Assembly (NCBI GenBank): GCA_022827345.1
Contig: JAJDTB010000024.1
Location: 1 to 64,000 of the forward strand
Direction: 5' to 3'
Source: Gemmatimonadota bacterium
Lineage (GTDB): Bacteria > Gemmatimonadota > Gemmatimonadetes > Longimicrobiales > Gaopeijiaceae
DNA: 64,000 nucleotides
Shown here: positions 9,701 through 20,492 of the stretch, piece by piece
Layout of the letters: each line of letters starts with the position of its first letter
Position numbering within the stretch: position 1 is the stretch's first letter
Made by a program: the position numbers and the translations under genes
Notes under the pieces: model-generated
What the model was told of the DNA's origin: nothing
Databases searched by the model: none
Seen by the model: only the letters and a program-made list of their open reading frames with translations

Positions 9701-10108
9701 GGCGAGATGTCGGAAGAAGGGATGGAGGAGGGCGATCCCCTGGGCGATCTCTCGGCCTTCGCCGAGGAGGCCCGCAGGCTGGCCGAGGCGCTGCAGCAGG
9801 GCCGGCTGGACCCCGAGGTGCTGCGCCGCCAGGAGCAGCTCTTCCACCGGCTTCTGGACGCGGGGCGCACCCTCGAGCGGGACGAGGAATCGGAGGAGCG
9901 CGAGTCGGAGGAGCCCGGCGATTTCGAGCGCGATGGGGTGAACGCGCTGACCGCCGGGGACATCGACGCGCTGAGGTTCGAGTTGCCGGGCGCGGCGGTG
10001 CTGCGTGCCCTGCCCCCGGCCCAGCGCGCGCTGGTGGTGCGGTACTTCGAGCGGCTGAACCGGATGACGACCGGGCCACCGGGATCCGAGGGGGGAGAGC
10101 GGCGGTGA
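6749..10108 (+). CDS. DUF4175-like membrane protein with long Gln/Glu-rich coiled coil
   Basis: This protein has 1119 residues. Two transmembrane segments lie at about 22-45 and 55-75 and a third at about 156-175; then come beta-rich, Ig-like extracytoplasmic domains (about 180-490), and a very long charged coiled coil (about 500-1060). The coiled coil contains Gln-rich low complexity (QQMQQATQMAQQGQQQQ near 750 and MQMQMQQ near 790). The order of N-terminal membrane anchor, beta domains and coiled coil fits DUF4175-type proteins. It probably spans the periplasm as a scaffold. It is coupled by 4-nt overlaps to the DUF4159 gene before it and the TPR frame after it. No enzymatic motif was seen. 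Antisense frames of about 1000 codons exist here but are composition artefacts. Confidence 0.75.
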   Translation: MTPARRIGHAVEGVRGHLSRSLALTVAAWCGTAALGLLVLAPALAGGEGWSAGSAAPLVMVLLMLALVPGGVWYWRRLGRHWCAEHRVTRAMDATAGLDEGAVLGGLELSRFAPPGTSPGLRDLALHRVGSQLTGDMRTLAGALGDRVAMDLRRGVMAFLVTVPVLVLVLALAPARTFGAWGGMLSPLAVLVEPALPPVSVEPGSVEVARGSAVEVVAHAPLRDSVTLRWDVTGQVTRSAVVALANGRGAAPLPPVAAETRYWIEAPDGARSEVHTLTPVDPLFVSTLTVEVTHPPHTGLAPAEYQNEIPPLAIPAGTHLRVRGQGSREIGSGALVDDAGRPVMRLEARGTAFEGSWVPGRSGVFGWEFTDEGGGEAAVAPEPLAVELIPDQPPAIDIVYPGIDTLMPIDLRQPLVIQTQDDYGLARVEIVVRRVSVGGESGEPVVHAVELGGSAGAIARPVLDVSAWTVSPGDTIRYRARAFDNHPSEQMRESAEFALWIGGVTELERAAQEELERAAQSVEELAEEARQAEEEARDLQARSEAEGERNRGGQADFEDREEIAQAMERQQRMMESVDSLQRELEELRDALRDSGLADQELENRIRDLEELLEQVAPEDAQDAASELQEQLAEMDPDELREALEQMALDQERLRQRLEDSLEQFRDAAIEQEFRATGREAEELAEEQDILARAMMEGGEEALRAEQQAALEAQAEELQEALEQLQQRLAEAGEMDAGAGVQEARHQLSQARQQMQQATQMAQQGQQQQAGQQAQQAAGDLSEVAEQLGQAQMQMQMQQMEAIRTALGQTAADALSLARQQSELRGEMQGASAAELAAMRGDEAAIAQGIRNLAENYAEGTEMMAPGARDLLTAVGQAMEELDGTISAMENPRSQGPSPMAEAEKVVRTLNEVARMAMTSGQQGQAQGSASASEQMMQQLQQLAQQQGEIMQDASSLTPMQLGQETMSEEIEDVAGRQEEVAEELGEMSEEGMEEGDPLGDLSAFAEEARRLAEALQQGRLDPEVLRRQEQLFHRLLDAGRTLERDEESEERESEEPGDFERDGVNALTAGDIDALRFELPGAAVLRALPPAQRALVVRYFERLNRMTTGPPGSEGGERR

Positions 10109-10167
10109 CCGGCAGGGCGTGGCACGAATCCCCGCTGGATCCGGACGGTGCCGCCTCCGGACTGGCC

Positions 10168-11973
10168 ATGGGGCTCGTACAACCTACGAATGTCAAGCGA
10201 ACATTACAATTTGTCGTGTTAAGTTTACATATCGTACTCATGGCCGCGACCGCGGCGCCCCTCTCCGCCCTCCAGGCCCGCCCCGACACACGCCTCGAGA
10301 ACCGCATGCTCAGGCAGGCGTCTTCGCAGGAAGCGCGCGGGGAGCTGGACGGGGCCGAAGCCACACTGTTTGAACTGCTTGCCCTGCAGCCCGGCTCCTC
10401 GGCGGCGGTCTTCGCCCTCGAACGCGTGTATCGCAGGGGTGACCGGCTGGACGACCTGCTCCCCGTCCTCGACGAGTTCCTCGAGCGGGATGCAACGGTG
10501 GGGCGCGTGTGGGGCCTGAAGGTGGGCGTGCTGGTCGAGGTGGACTCGCTCACGGCGCTCGAGGGCACGGTGCGGGACTGGATCGAGGCCGAGCCGGGAT
10601 CGCCCGACCCGTACCTGACAGGCGCCGAGGCCTTCCACGGCGCCTTCGGGGCCGAGAGGGCCATCGGGCTGCTCGAAGAGGGCACCGACGCCCTGGGCGA
10701 GTCCCCGCAGCTGCTCGTCGAGCTGGGGGACATGTACGTCGCCGCGGGGCGCCTGGACGACGCGGCCGGGTCGTGGGCGCGGGCGCTGGGGCGCGACCGG
10801 GCGCGGAGCGGCGCGGTGTTCCGCCGCGTCGAGGATCTCGGCGACGAGCGAGGGGCGGCGGCCGCCCGGATCGTAGGCGCACTGGGGCGTGAGCCGACGA
10901 ACGTGACGCGCCTCGAGGTTGGCGCCGAGCTGGCGCTGCGGGAAGACCTCGAGGACGACGCGATGACGCTCGCCGCCGACGCCCTCACCCGGCTCGAAGA
11001 CCGGGAGGCGCGCGGCTTCCTCAACGGGTTCGCGCGCAAGGCGGAGGACAACGGGCGCGACCGGAGTGCGCTTTGGGCCTATGCCCGCCTCAGGGAGATG
11101 ACCGAGGATCCCGCCGAGGCGCGATCGACGGACGAGCGCCTGGCCGACGCCGCGCTGGTGGCCGGTGACACCGCAGTCGCGCTCGCGGCCCTGCGCAGGA
11201 TCACCGAGTCGCACCGGGTGGGCTCCGAGGCGCGCCGCGCGGCCTGGACCGCGGAACTGCGCATCCAGGTGGGTTCGCCGGAGGTGGAAGGCGCCACCGA
11301 GGCTCTCGCCGCCTTCCGCGAGGAGTTTCCGGAGTCGCCCGACCTCGACGCCCTCTCCGCCGCGCTCGCGTCGCGCCTGCTGGGGCGCGGGATGCGCGAA
11401 GAGGCGATGGAGGTGCTGAGCGGGATCGAGGGGCCGGGCGCGGCGCTGGAGCGGGCCTTCCTGCTCCTCGAAGGCGGCGCATTCCCCGAAGGGATCGCTG
11501 CGCTGCAGGCATCGCTGCCCGAGCTGGAGCCGTCCGACGCGACCGAGATCCTCGAGCTGACCCTCGCGCTGGGCGAACTGACTCCCCCGGGCGGGATGCT
11601 CGCGGCCGAGGTGGCGATCGCGCGGCACCGCGGCCACGCGGAGGACGGGGTGTTCGCGGTGCAGGAGCGCATCGATGGGGTGCCCGCCCAGGACCGGCCC
11701 GCCATCCTGGCGCAGGGCGCGCGCGCGGCCGATCAGGCGGGGCTTGCGGGAGAGGCGGTGCAGTTCAGGCGGCGCATCGTCGCCGAATACCCCGAGGCTC
11801 GCGAGTTCGCCGAAGCCGCGCTGAGGCTCGCCCGGGCGGTGGCCGCCGAGCCGGGCGGCCGCGACGAGGCGGTGCGCATTCTCGAGGCGCTGATCGTCAG
11901 CCGCCCGGACAGCCCCGTCGTGCCGGGCGCGCGCCGGGAGTTGAGAAGAATCCAGGAGGGAGGTTCCCGATGA
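10168..11973 (+). CDS. Exported TPR-repeat protein
   Basis: About 601 residues of helical repeat: several TPR-like units (e.g. LDGAEATLFELLALQPGSS, VYRRGDRLDDLLPVLDEF, LLVELGDMYVAAGRLDDA). The N-terminus is uncertain. The frame opens at GTG 10105, overlapping the previous stop by 4 nt; ATG 10168 would give a good signal peptide ending near ALQA-RPD; ATG 10240 lies just after a tandem-palindrome element (10191-10229) that may hold a promoter, and would give a nearly leaderless message. I use 10168. TPR proteins are protein-interaction scaffolds; cotranscription suggests a role with the DUF4175-like membrane protein. Confidence 0.7.
   Translation: MGLVQPTNVKRTLQFVVLSLHIVLMAATAAPLSALQARPDTRLENRMLRQASSQEARGELDGAEATLFELLALQPGSSAAVFALERVYRRGDRLDDLLPVLDEFLERDATVGRVWGLKVGVLVEVDSLTALEGTVRDWIEAEPGSPDPYLTGAEAFHGAFGAERAIGLLEEGTDALGESPQLLVELGDMYVAAGRLDDAAGSWARALGRDRARSGAVFRRVEDLGDERGAAAARIVGALGREPTNVTRLEVGAELALREDLEDDAMTLAADALTRLEDREARGFLNGFARKAEDNGRDRSALWAYARLREMTEDPAEARSTDERLADAALVAGDTAVALAALRRITESHRVGSEARRAAWTAELRIQVGSPEVEGATEALAAFREEFPESPDLDALSAALASRLLGRGMREEAMEVLSGIEGPGAALERAFLLLEGGAFPEGIAALQASLPELEPSDATEILELTLALGELTPPGGMLAAEVAIARHRGHAEDGVFAVQERIDGVPAQDRPAILAQGARAADQAGLAGEAVQFRRRIVAEYPEAREFAEAALRLARAVAAEPGGRDEAVRILEALIVSRPDSPVVPGARRELRRIQEGGSR
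10191..10229. promoter_or_regulatory. Tandem-palindrome element A
   Basis: Copy 1 is TGTCAAGCGAACATTACA (10191-10208) and copy 2 is TGTCGTGTTAAGTTTACA (10212-10229), centres 21 bp apart. A sigma70-like reading is ATTACA (10203-10208), 17 bp, TACATA (10226-10231), which would start transcription just before ATG 10240. The element is an AT-rich island in very GC-rich sequence. It aligns base by base with element B at 43513-43551, including part of the spacer. Confidence 0.65.
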
Positions 11974-13234
11974 TACGCCGGGCCGGAGTCGTGGTGGCGG
12001 CAACAGTGATTGCGACCGCCGCGTTTGGTGCGGAGAACGCTGCCGCGCAGCTCCTTCTCGTCCCCATGGACCGCAGCCAGTCGAACCACCTCAAGGCCTA
12101 CGGGCTCACCTACCGGGTTCTGGAGCAGGACGGGCGGGCGGAGTGGCTCCTCAACTTTCAGGGCGGCTCGTTTCTGCTGCCGGACACCGAGGGAACGCGC
12201 AGGACGGCGGCGCTGATGGGCGTGACCGTCCAGCCGGTGGGCGCGGCCGACGAGGCGCGCATCCGGGGCATCGTCGCGACATCGAACATGGAGTCGGTGG
12301 TGCTGGAGAAGGCGACGAACATCGCGATCTACACGCCGCCCAACAGCGCGCCGTGGGACGACGCGGTGACGATGGCGCTCGACTACGCCGAGATCCCCTA
12401 CGAGAAGATCTGGGACGACCAGGTGATCGAGGGCGGGCTGGAGGATTTCGAGTGGCTCCACCTCCACCACGAGGACTTTACGGGGCAGTATTCGAAGTTC
12501 TACATCACCTATGCGGGCGCGCCCTGGCTCGAGGAGGAGGTGGCGCGCAACGAGGAGGCGGCGCAGGCGCTCGGATTCGCGAACGTGCCCGCGCTCAAGA
12601 AGGCGGTGAGCTACAGGATCCGCGAGTACGTCGAGAGCGGCGGCTTCCTCTTCGCCATGTGCTCCGCGCCCGAGACGCTGGAGCTCGCGCTGGCGGCCGC
12701 GTCCGTGGACATTGCGGCCGCCTATTCGGACGGCACCCCGCCCGATCCAGACGCCGGCTCCAAGGTGGACTGGGGGCTTGCCATGGCCTTCGCGGATGCC
12801 GAAATCCAGGTGGCCCCGTCGGTGAACGCCTTTTCGGACATCGACGGACACCAGGTCAACACGCCGTGGCGCAAGGAACTCGGGGCGTTCACGCTGTTCG
12901 ACTTCTCCGCCAAGTTCGATCCCGTTCCGGCGATGCTGACGCAGAGCCACGAGTCGGTGCTCCCCGACTTCTACGGGCTGACGACATCCTTCGCTGTCGA
13001 CCGGCTGAAGCCCGGGGTCGTGAAGCTCGGCGTCGAGGGGACGTGGGCCAAGTACATCCACGGCAACCTCGGTGAGGGAACCTGGACCTACTACGGCGGG
13101 CACGATCCGGAGGATCCCGAGCACCAGATAGGCGATCCCCCGACGGACCTGGAACTGCACCCGAATTCTCCGGGCTACCGGCTCATTCTCAACAACGTCC
13201 TGTTCCCCGCGGCGAAGAAGAAGAAGCTGAAGAC

Positions 13235-13238
<4 letters not shown>
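11970..13238 (+). CDS. Secreted protein of a family often labelled 'asparagine synthetase B'
   Basis: This is a 422-residue protein with a clear signal peptide (cleavage near ENAAA-QLL). The mature start QLLLVPMDRSQSNHLKAYGL and the following FQGGSFLLPD match, as I recall, a secreted family in Bacteroidota and Gemmatimonadota carried in databases under the name asparagine synthetase B. Nothing here resembles the Ntn-type glutaminase Cys2 or the PP-loop of true AsnB, so that name should not be taken as function. ESGGFLFAMCSAPETLELAL near residue 225 looks like an amidotransferase-like nucleophile elbow with a Cys. The C-terminus ends in a Lys-rich tail. It is coupled by ATGA overlap to the TPR gene and by GTGA to the helicase gene. 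Confidence 0.6.
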
Positions 13239-15829
<2,591 letters not shown>

Positions 15830-15983
15830 GCGGGGCCGCGCGCCGCCATGCGCTGGCCGCCGCACCGCCTTGCCGGAGTGCCCGGCCTCGGTGAGATTCC
15901 TAACGGCATGGGGCATGAAGCCGGTCATGGAATTGCACCGTCCCCGGCGGACCGTCAATCGCTCTTCAACCTGGTGGAACGCA

Positions 15984-16181
15984 ATGAAGAAGGCTCTCGG
16001 ATTCCTCGCTGGTCTCTTCCTCCTTTCGCTGGCCGCGAAGGCCTTCCAGACGGCATCGATCGGATGGGCGGGCGGCCACGGCGACGTAGGGTTCTGGTGG
16101 ACGGTGATCACCTGCTTCCTGGGAATCGCCGGCACGGGGGCGCTGATCGGCACGGCCATCCACTCCCGCCGCGCGGACTAG
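15984..16181 (+). CDS. Small membrane protein
   Basis: This is a 65-residue protein starting MKKALGFLAGLF, with two predicted membrane helices (about 4-20 and 36-57) separated by a short Gly-rich loop. The ATG at 15984 is preferred over the longer in-frame ORF from 15870 because the upstream residues are non-membrane and Arg/Pro-rich. No family was recognised. It ends 6 bp before the FAH-family gene and may be coupled to it. Confidence 0.5.
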   Translation: MKKALGFLAGLFLLSLAAKAFQTASIGWAGGHGDVGFWWTVITCFLGIAGTGALIGTAIHSRRAD

Positions 16182-16187
16182 CGGCCG

Positions 16188-16829
16188 GTGACAGCGAACC
16201 GGCCGGGCAAGATCGTGTGCGTGGGGCGCAACTACGCCGACCACGCCGCCGAGCTGGGCAGCGATGTCCCCAGCGAGCCCCTGATCTTCATGAAGCCGCC
16301 GTCGGCGGTCATCTCCACGGGCGACGCCGTGCAGGTGCCCCCCGATGTGGGGCGCGTGGACTACGAGGGCGAGATCGGCCTGATCGTCCGGCGCCGCTGC
16401 AGACGCGTCTCCGAAAGCGAGGCCTGGAGCCATGTGGGCGGAGTGGTCGCCGTAAACGACGTGACCGCGCGCGATCTTCAGCGCAGTGACAGCCAGTGGA
16501 CCCGCGCCAAGGGCCTCGATACCTTTTGCCCACTGGGCAACGTTGTCGACGCGGCGGAAGTCGAACCTGACAAACTTGCGGTGACCACGCGGGTCAACGG
16601 GGAGGTGAGGCAGCAGGGCAGCGCGGACCAGATGGTCTTCTCGCTCCGGCACCTGATCAGCTTCATCTCCCACGTCATGACCCTCGAGGCCGGAGACCTC
16701 ATCGCGACGGGGACGCCGGAGGGCGTCGGCCCGCTGTCGGCCGGCGACGTGGTCGAGGTGTCGCTCTCGTGCGGCTCCGCGGTGCGCAATCCGGTCGAAG
16801 GAGGCGAAGCGCTGGCCCCGGCCCACTGA
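16188..16829 (+). CDS. Fumarylacetoacetate hydrolase (FAH) family enzyme
   Basis: This 213-residue single-domain protein has the FAH fold. It carries the opening motif KIVCVGRNYADHAAELG, the metal-binding block VDYEGEIGLIVRR, the AVNDVTARDLQ segment, the GLDTFCPLGN loop and the closing TLEAGDLIATGTPEGVGPL. Small members include acylpyruvases, oxaloacetate decarboxylases/tautomerases and 2-hydroxyhepta-diene-dioate isomerases; substrate cannot be fixed from sequence. It starts at GTG and no strong ribosome-binding site was seen. Neighbours do not form a recognisable aromatic degradation pathway, which favours a housekeeping acylpyruvase or oxaloacetate tautomerase role. Confidence 0.88.
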   Translation: MTANRPGKIVCVGRNYADHAAELGSDVPSEPLIFMKPPSAVISTGDAVQVPPDVGRVDYEGEIGLIVRRRCRRVSESEAWSHVGGVVAVNDVTARDLQRSDSQWTRAKGLDTFCPLGNVVDAAEVEPDKLAVTTRVNGEVRQQGSADQMVFSLRHLISFISHVMTLEAGDLIATGTPEGVGPLSAGDVVEVSLSCGSAVRNPVEGGEALAPAH

Positions 16830-16875
16830 GGGCGCATGGCCGCGGCCGTGGCCGACTACCGGGATAGGAAGTCAG

Positions 16876-17721
16876 ATGACGCGACAGGGATCACATCAGC
16901 GCCGCCCGACCGACGGCGGTGCCGGACGCGGCCCGAGCAACCGGCCCCTGTTGGTCGGTCTGGCGCTGTCGGCGCTCGTCCATGTCCTGGCCGTCGTGAT
17001 TTACCCGTTCTTCTACGGAGTGCCTCCGGACGGGCCGGGGACGCTGATCGTGCCGGGAGTGCGCGAGGTCGAGGGGATGCGCGTGCTGGAAATCGTCGAG
17101 GTTACCACGCCCGAGGTGGGGGACCCCAGCGATCCGGTCGAGATCGCCGAACCGGCGACGCCCGACGTCGCTCCGGAGAGGCCCGATATCGGGGATGAGT
17201 TCGATGTCTACGTCCCGGGACGGTATCGCTCCGCCGCCGAACGACTGCGCATCGGCGAGGGCGACCCCCGCCTGTGGCAACCCATCGACCCGGCACTCGT
17301 CGCGCCCACGCCCGACGAGATCCTGCGAATCCGCCTCGCCGTCGCCATCGAGGAGGCGAACGACTCCGCCTTCGCGGAGGCCGAGCGGTTGGCGCAGTCC
17401 ATGGACTGGACGTACACCGACGACGACGGAAACAGGTGGGGTGTGTCGCCCGGCAAGATCCACCTCGGAGACACCGAGATCCCCTTGCCCTTCGGCTTCG
17501 GGCCGCCGCCGGACTACAACGGCGACCAGGCCGACTGGGCCTTCCGCATGGCCGACATCGACCGCGCCGCCGGAACTCTGGCTGCGCGGATGAGCTGGAA
17601 GGAACGGATCGAGGTCATGCGCATGCGCAGAGAGGCCCAGCGGGCCCGCGAGGAGGCCGAAAAGGCCAACGCCGCCGTGGCCGATCCCGACACCACGTCC
17701 AGCGCGCGCAGACGGCGATAG
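16876..17721 (+). CDS. TonB-like N-terminal anchor protein of unknown function
   Basis: This protein has 281 residues. A single N-terminal membrane helix (LLVGLALSALVHVLAVVIYPFF, about 24-46) is followed by a Pro/Val/Glu-rich stretch (TPEVGDPSDPVEIAEPATPDVAPERP), as in TonB energy transducers. The expected C-terminal TonB beta domain is absent; instead there is a Trp/Asp-containing region (SMDWTYTDDDGNRWGVSPG) and a basic helical tail. It may be a degenerate or specialised TonB, or an unrelated periplasmic protein. It is followed 8 bp later by valS. Confidence 0.6.
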   Translation: MTRQGSHQRRPTDGGAGRGPSNRPLLVGLALSALVHVLAVVIYPFFYGVPPDGPGTLIVPGVREVEGMRVLEIVEVTTPEVGDPSDPVEIAEPATPDVAPERPDIGDEFDVYVPGRYRSAAERLRIGEGDPRLWQPIDPALVAPTPDEILRIRLAVAIEEANDSAFAEAERLAQSMDWTYTDDDGNRWGVSPGKIHLGDTEIPLPFGFGPPPDYNGDQADWAFRMADIDRAAGTLAARMSWKERIEVMRMRREAQRAREEAEKANAAVADPDTTSSARRRR

Positions 17722-17729
17722 ATCGTCCC

Positions 17730-20492
17730 TTGTCGGCAGCGTACCCCCCGGGAACCGAGCTTCCCAAGACCTTCGATCCGCGCGGTGTGGAGTCACGCGT
17801 CCTGCGCGAGTGGGAGGAAGGCGGCTATTTCGGGGCCGCGGCGGCCGATGTGGAGCGGGGCGGCGAGCCGTACGTGATCGTGATCCCGCCGCCGAATGTG
17901 ACGGCGGTGCTGCACATGGGGCACGGCCTCAACAACACCATCCAGGACGTGCTGATCCGCTGGCGCAGGATGCAGGGCCGGGTCACGCTGTGGGTTCCCG
18001 GCACGGACCACGCCGGGATCGCCACCCAGAACGTGGTCGAAAAGCGCCTGGCCACGGAGGGGATGACCCGCCACGATCTCGGCCGCGAGGCGTTCGTCGA
18101 GCGCGTGTGGGAGCATGTGCGCGACACGGACGACAGGATCCTCGGCCAGCTCAAGGCCATCGGCTGCAGCTGCGACTGGATGCGGTCGCGCTTCACCCTC
18201 GACGAGGGCCTCTCGCGGGCCGTCAGGGAGATCTTCGTCCGGCTGTACGAGGACGGCCTGATCTACCGGGGCGAGTACATCATCAACTGGTGCCCCCGCT
18301 GCCTCACCGCGCTCTCCAACGAGGAGGCCGAGGGATCGGAGGCGCGGGGGTCGCTCTGGCACCTTCGATATCCCTTCCGCCCTGGCCACGAGGATGCCGC
18401 GGCGGCCGCGCGCGCAGCCGGGGCCACTGCCATCGACCAACTCCCGGACGGGCGCTGGCACCTCACCGTCTCCACCACCCGCCCCGAGACGATGCTCGGC
18501 GACACCGGCGTCGCGGTCAATCCGGGCGACCATCGTTACGGCTCCCTCGTCGGCGCCCAGGTCGAGCTCCCGCTGACCGGCCGCACCATTCCCGTGGTCG
18601 CCGATCCGCACGTGAGCGCCGAGTTCGGCACCGGGATGGTCAAGGTGACGCCCGCCCACGACCCCAACGACTTCGACATCGCGTCGCGCACCGGCCTCGA
18701 AGTCCTCAACGTCATGACCGAGCGGGCGGTGATGAACGAGAACGCGCCGGCGGCCTTCGAGGGGATGGCGCGCGAGGAGGCGCGCACGGCGGTGGTGGCG
18801 GCGCTGGACCGCGGGGGCCTCCTCGCCGGCCGCGACGACCACGACCACGCGATCCCGCGCTGCTACCGCTGCGACATCGTCGTCGAGCCGCGGCTCAGTG
18901 AGCAATGGTTCGTGCGCATGGAGCCGTTGGCGCGTCCGGCGCTGCAGGCGTCCCGCACGGGTACGGTCACCTTCGTCCCCGACCGCTGGACCCGCGTCTA
19001 CGAGAACTGGATGGAGAACATCCGCGACTGGTGCATCTCGCGGCAGCTGTGGTGGGGACACCGCATCCCGGTGTGGTACTGCGGCGACTGCGGCGAGGTC
19101 ATGGCCTGCCGCGACGATCCCGACGCCTGCACGGCGTGCGGCAGCGCGGCGCTCGAGCAGGACCCCGATGTCCTCGACACCTGGTTCTCGTCCTGGCTGT
19201 GGCCGTTCTCGGTCTTCGGCTGGCCCGAGGAGACGCCCGACCTGAAGGCTTTCTACCCGGGCCACACGCTGTCCACCGCACCCGAGATCCTCTTCTTCTG
19301 GGTCGCGCGGATGATCATGTCGGGCTACCACGCCATGGGGGACGCGCCCTTCACGCGCGTCTATCTCCACGGGACCGTGCGCGACATCCAGGGCCGCAAG
19401 ATGTCGAAGTCGCTCGGCAACGGGATCGATCCGCTCGAGGTGGTCGAGCTGTACGGCGCGGACGCGTTGCGCTTCACACTCATCGCCAACGCGGGGGTGG
19501 GGGCCGACATCCGCCTCGATCACAACGATCTCGAAGCGGCGTTCTCGCCGGGCCGCAACTTCGTCAACAAGCTCTGGAACGCGGGACGCTTCGCGCTGAT
19601 GAGCCTCGGGGACGACCCGGTGCCGCCGCTCGACGCGGTCAGGGACGACCTGGCTCTCGAGGACCGCTGGATCCTGTCGCGGCAGCAGCACGCCGCCCGG
19701 CGCGCCGCCGAGGAGCTCGAGGGCTTCCGCATCCACGGCGCCGCCGAGGTCATGCGCGACTTCTTCCGGGGCGAGTTCGCCGACTGGTATCTCGAATGCG
19801 TCAAGCACCGCCTGCGGCCCGGCGGTCCCGGGCGCGACGCCGCCCGCTCGGTGCTGGTTCACGTGCTGGACACGGTCTGCCGCCTCCTTCATCCCCTGGT
19901 GCCGTTCGTGACCGAGGAACTGCGCGGCCTGCTTCCCGCTTCGGACGAGCGCCGCGGCCCCTGCATCGTCGCCCCCTGGCCGGAGCCCGATGCCGGGTTC
20001 GTCGACCCGCAGGCCGAGGCCGACTTCGACTGGCTGCGCGACCTGGTGGTAATGGTGCGGGGGATGAGGAAGGAGTACGGCGTCGGGGAGGGCCGGGAGG
20101 TTGTGCTCCACGCGACGGGCGGGGACCAGGGCGACGTTCTGGCAGCCCGGGGAGAGATGCTGCGCCGCCTTGCGCGCATCGGGCGCGTCGAAGCGGACCC
20201 CGCGCCGGACGGTACGGCGGGCGCAAGCGCGGTCATGCGGGACGGCACCGAGCTCTTCATGCCGCTCACCGGGCTGATCGACATCGAGCGCGAACGCGAG
20301 CGGCTGATGCGCGAGACCGGCCGCCTCGAAGGCCGCATGCGGGGGATGCGGGCAAAGCTCGCCAACGAGAATTTCGTCACGCGTGCACCCACGGAAGTGG
20401 TGGAACGGGAACGTGAGAAGCTGGCGACATGTAAAGTCCAGTTTACAAAATTGCAAGAGAAGTTGACATCTTTGGCAGGGCAACGGACGTGA
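17730..20492 (+). CDS. valS: Valyl-tRNA synthetase
   Basis: A 920-residue class I synthetase attaching valine to tRNA-Val, with an editing domain that clears Thr-tRNA-Val. The HIGH signature is HMGH in PPPNVTAVLHMGHG (about 51-64) and KMSKS lies near 556 (GRKMSKSLGNG). The CP1 editing domain contains STTRPETMLGD and the C-terminal coiled coil ends the protein. The TTG at 17730 is used as start because the frame upstream lies inside the previous gene and homology begins directly after it (MSAAYPPGTELPKTFDPR). Its last 60 bp contain element E (20430-20468), so the coiled-coil codons there are unusually AT-rich (CKVQFTKLQEKLTSL). The stop overlaps the next GTG (GTGA). Confidence 0.95.
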   Translation: MSAAYPPGTELPKTFDPRGVESRVLREWEEGGYFGAAAADVERGGEPYVIVIPPPNVTAVLHMGHGLNNTIQDVLIRWRRMQGRVTLWVPGTDHAGIATQNVVEKRLATEGMTRHDLGREAFVERVWEHVRDTDDRILGQLKAIGCSCDWMRSRFTLDEGLSRAVREIFVRLYEDGLIYRGEYIINWCPRCLTALSNEEAEGSEARGSLWHLRYPFRPGHEDAAAAARAAGATAIDQLPDGRWHLTVSTTRPETMLGDTGVAVNPGDHRYGSLVGAQVELPLTGRTIPVVADPHVSAEFGTGMVKVTPAHDPNDFDIASRTGLEVLNVMTERAVMNENAPAAFEGMAREEARTAVVAALDRGGLLAGRDDHDHAIPRCYRCDIVVEPRLSEQWFVRMEPLARPALQASRTGTVTFVPDRWTRVYENWMENIRDWCISRQLWWGHRIPVWYCGDCGEVMACRDDPDACTACGSAALEQDPDVLDTWFSSWLWPFSVFGWPEETPDLKAFYPGHTLSTAPEILFFWVARMIMSGYHAMGDAPFTRVYLHGTVRDIQGRKMSKSLGNGIDPLEVVELYGADALRFTLIANAGVGADIRLDHNDLEAAFSPGRNFVNKLWNAGRFALMSLGDDPVPPLDAVRDDLALEDRWILSRQQHAARRAAEELEGFRIHGAAEVMRDFFRGEFADWYLECVKHRLRPGGPGRDAARSVLVHVLDTVCRLLHPLVPFVTEELRGLLPASDERRGPCIVAPWPEPDAGFVDPQAEADFDWLRDLVVMVRGMRKEYGVGEGREVVLHATGGDQGDVLAARGEMLRRLARIGRVEADPAPDGTAGASAVMRDGTELFMPLTGLIDIERERERLMRETGRLEGRMRGMRAKLANENFVTRAPTEVVEREREKLATCKVQFTKLQEKLTSLAGQRT
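20430..20468. promoter_or_regulatory. Tandem-palindrome element E (inside the 3' end of valS)
   Basis: Copy 1 is TGTAAAGTCCAGTTTACA (20430-20447), with perfect TGTAAA/TTTACA arms; copy 2 is TTGCAAGAGAAGTTGACA (20451-20468). Centres are 21 bp apart. Right half-sites TTTACA and TTGACA are in the same register as in the other four elements. It lies 21 bp before the GTG start of the Ig-like protein gene, so it may drive that gene from within valS. Confidence 0.6.
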
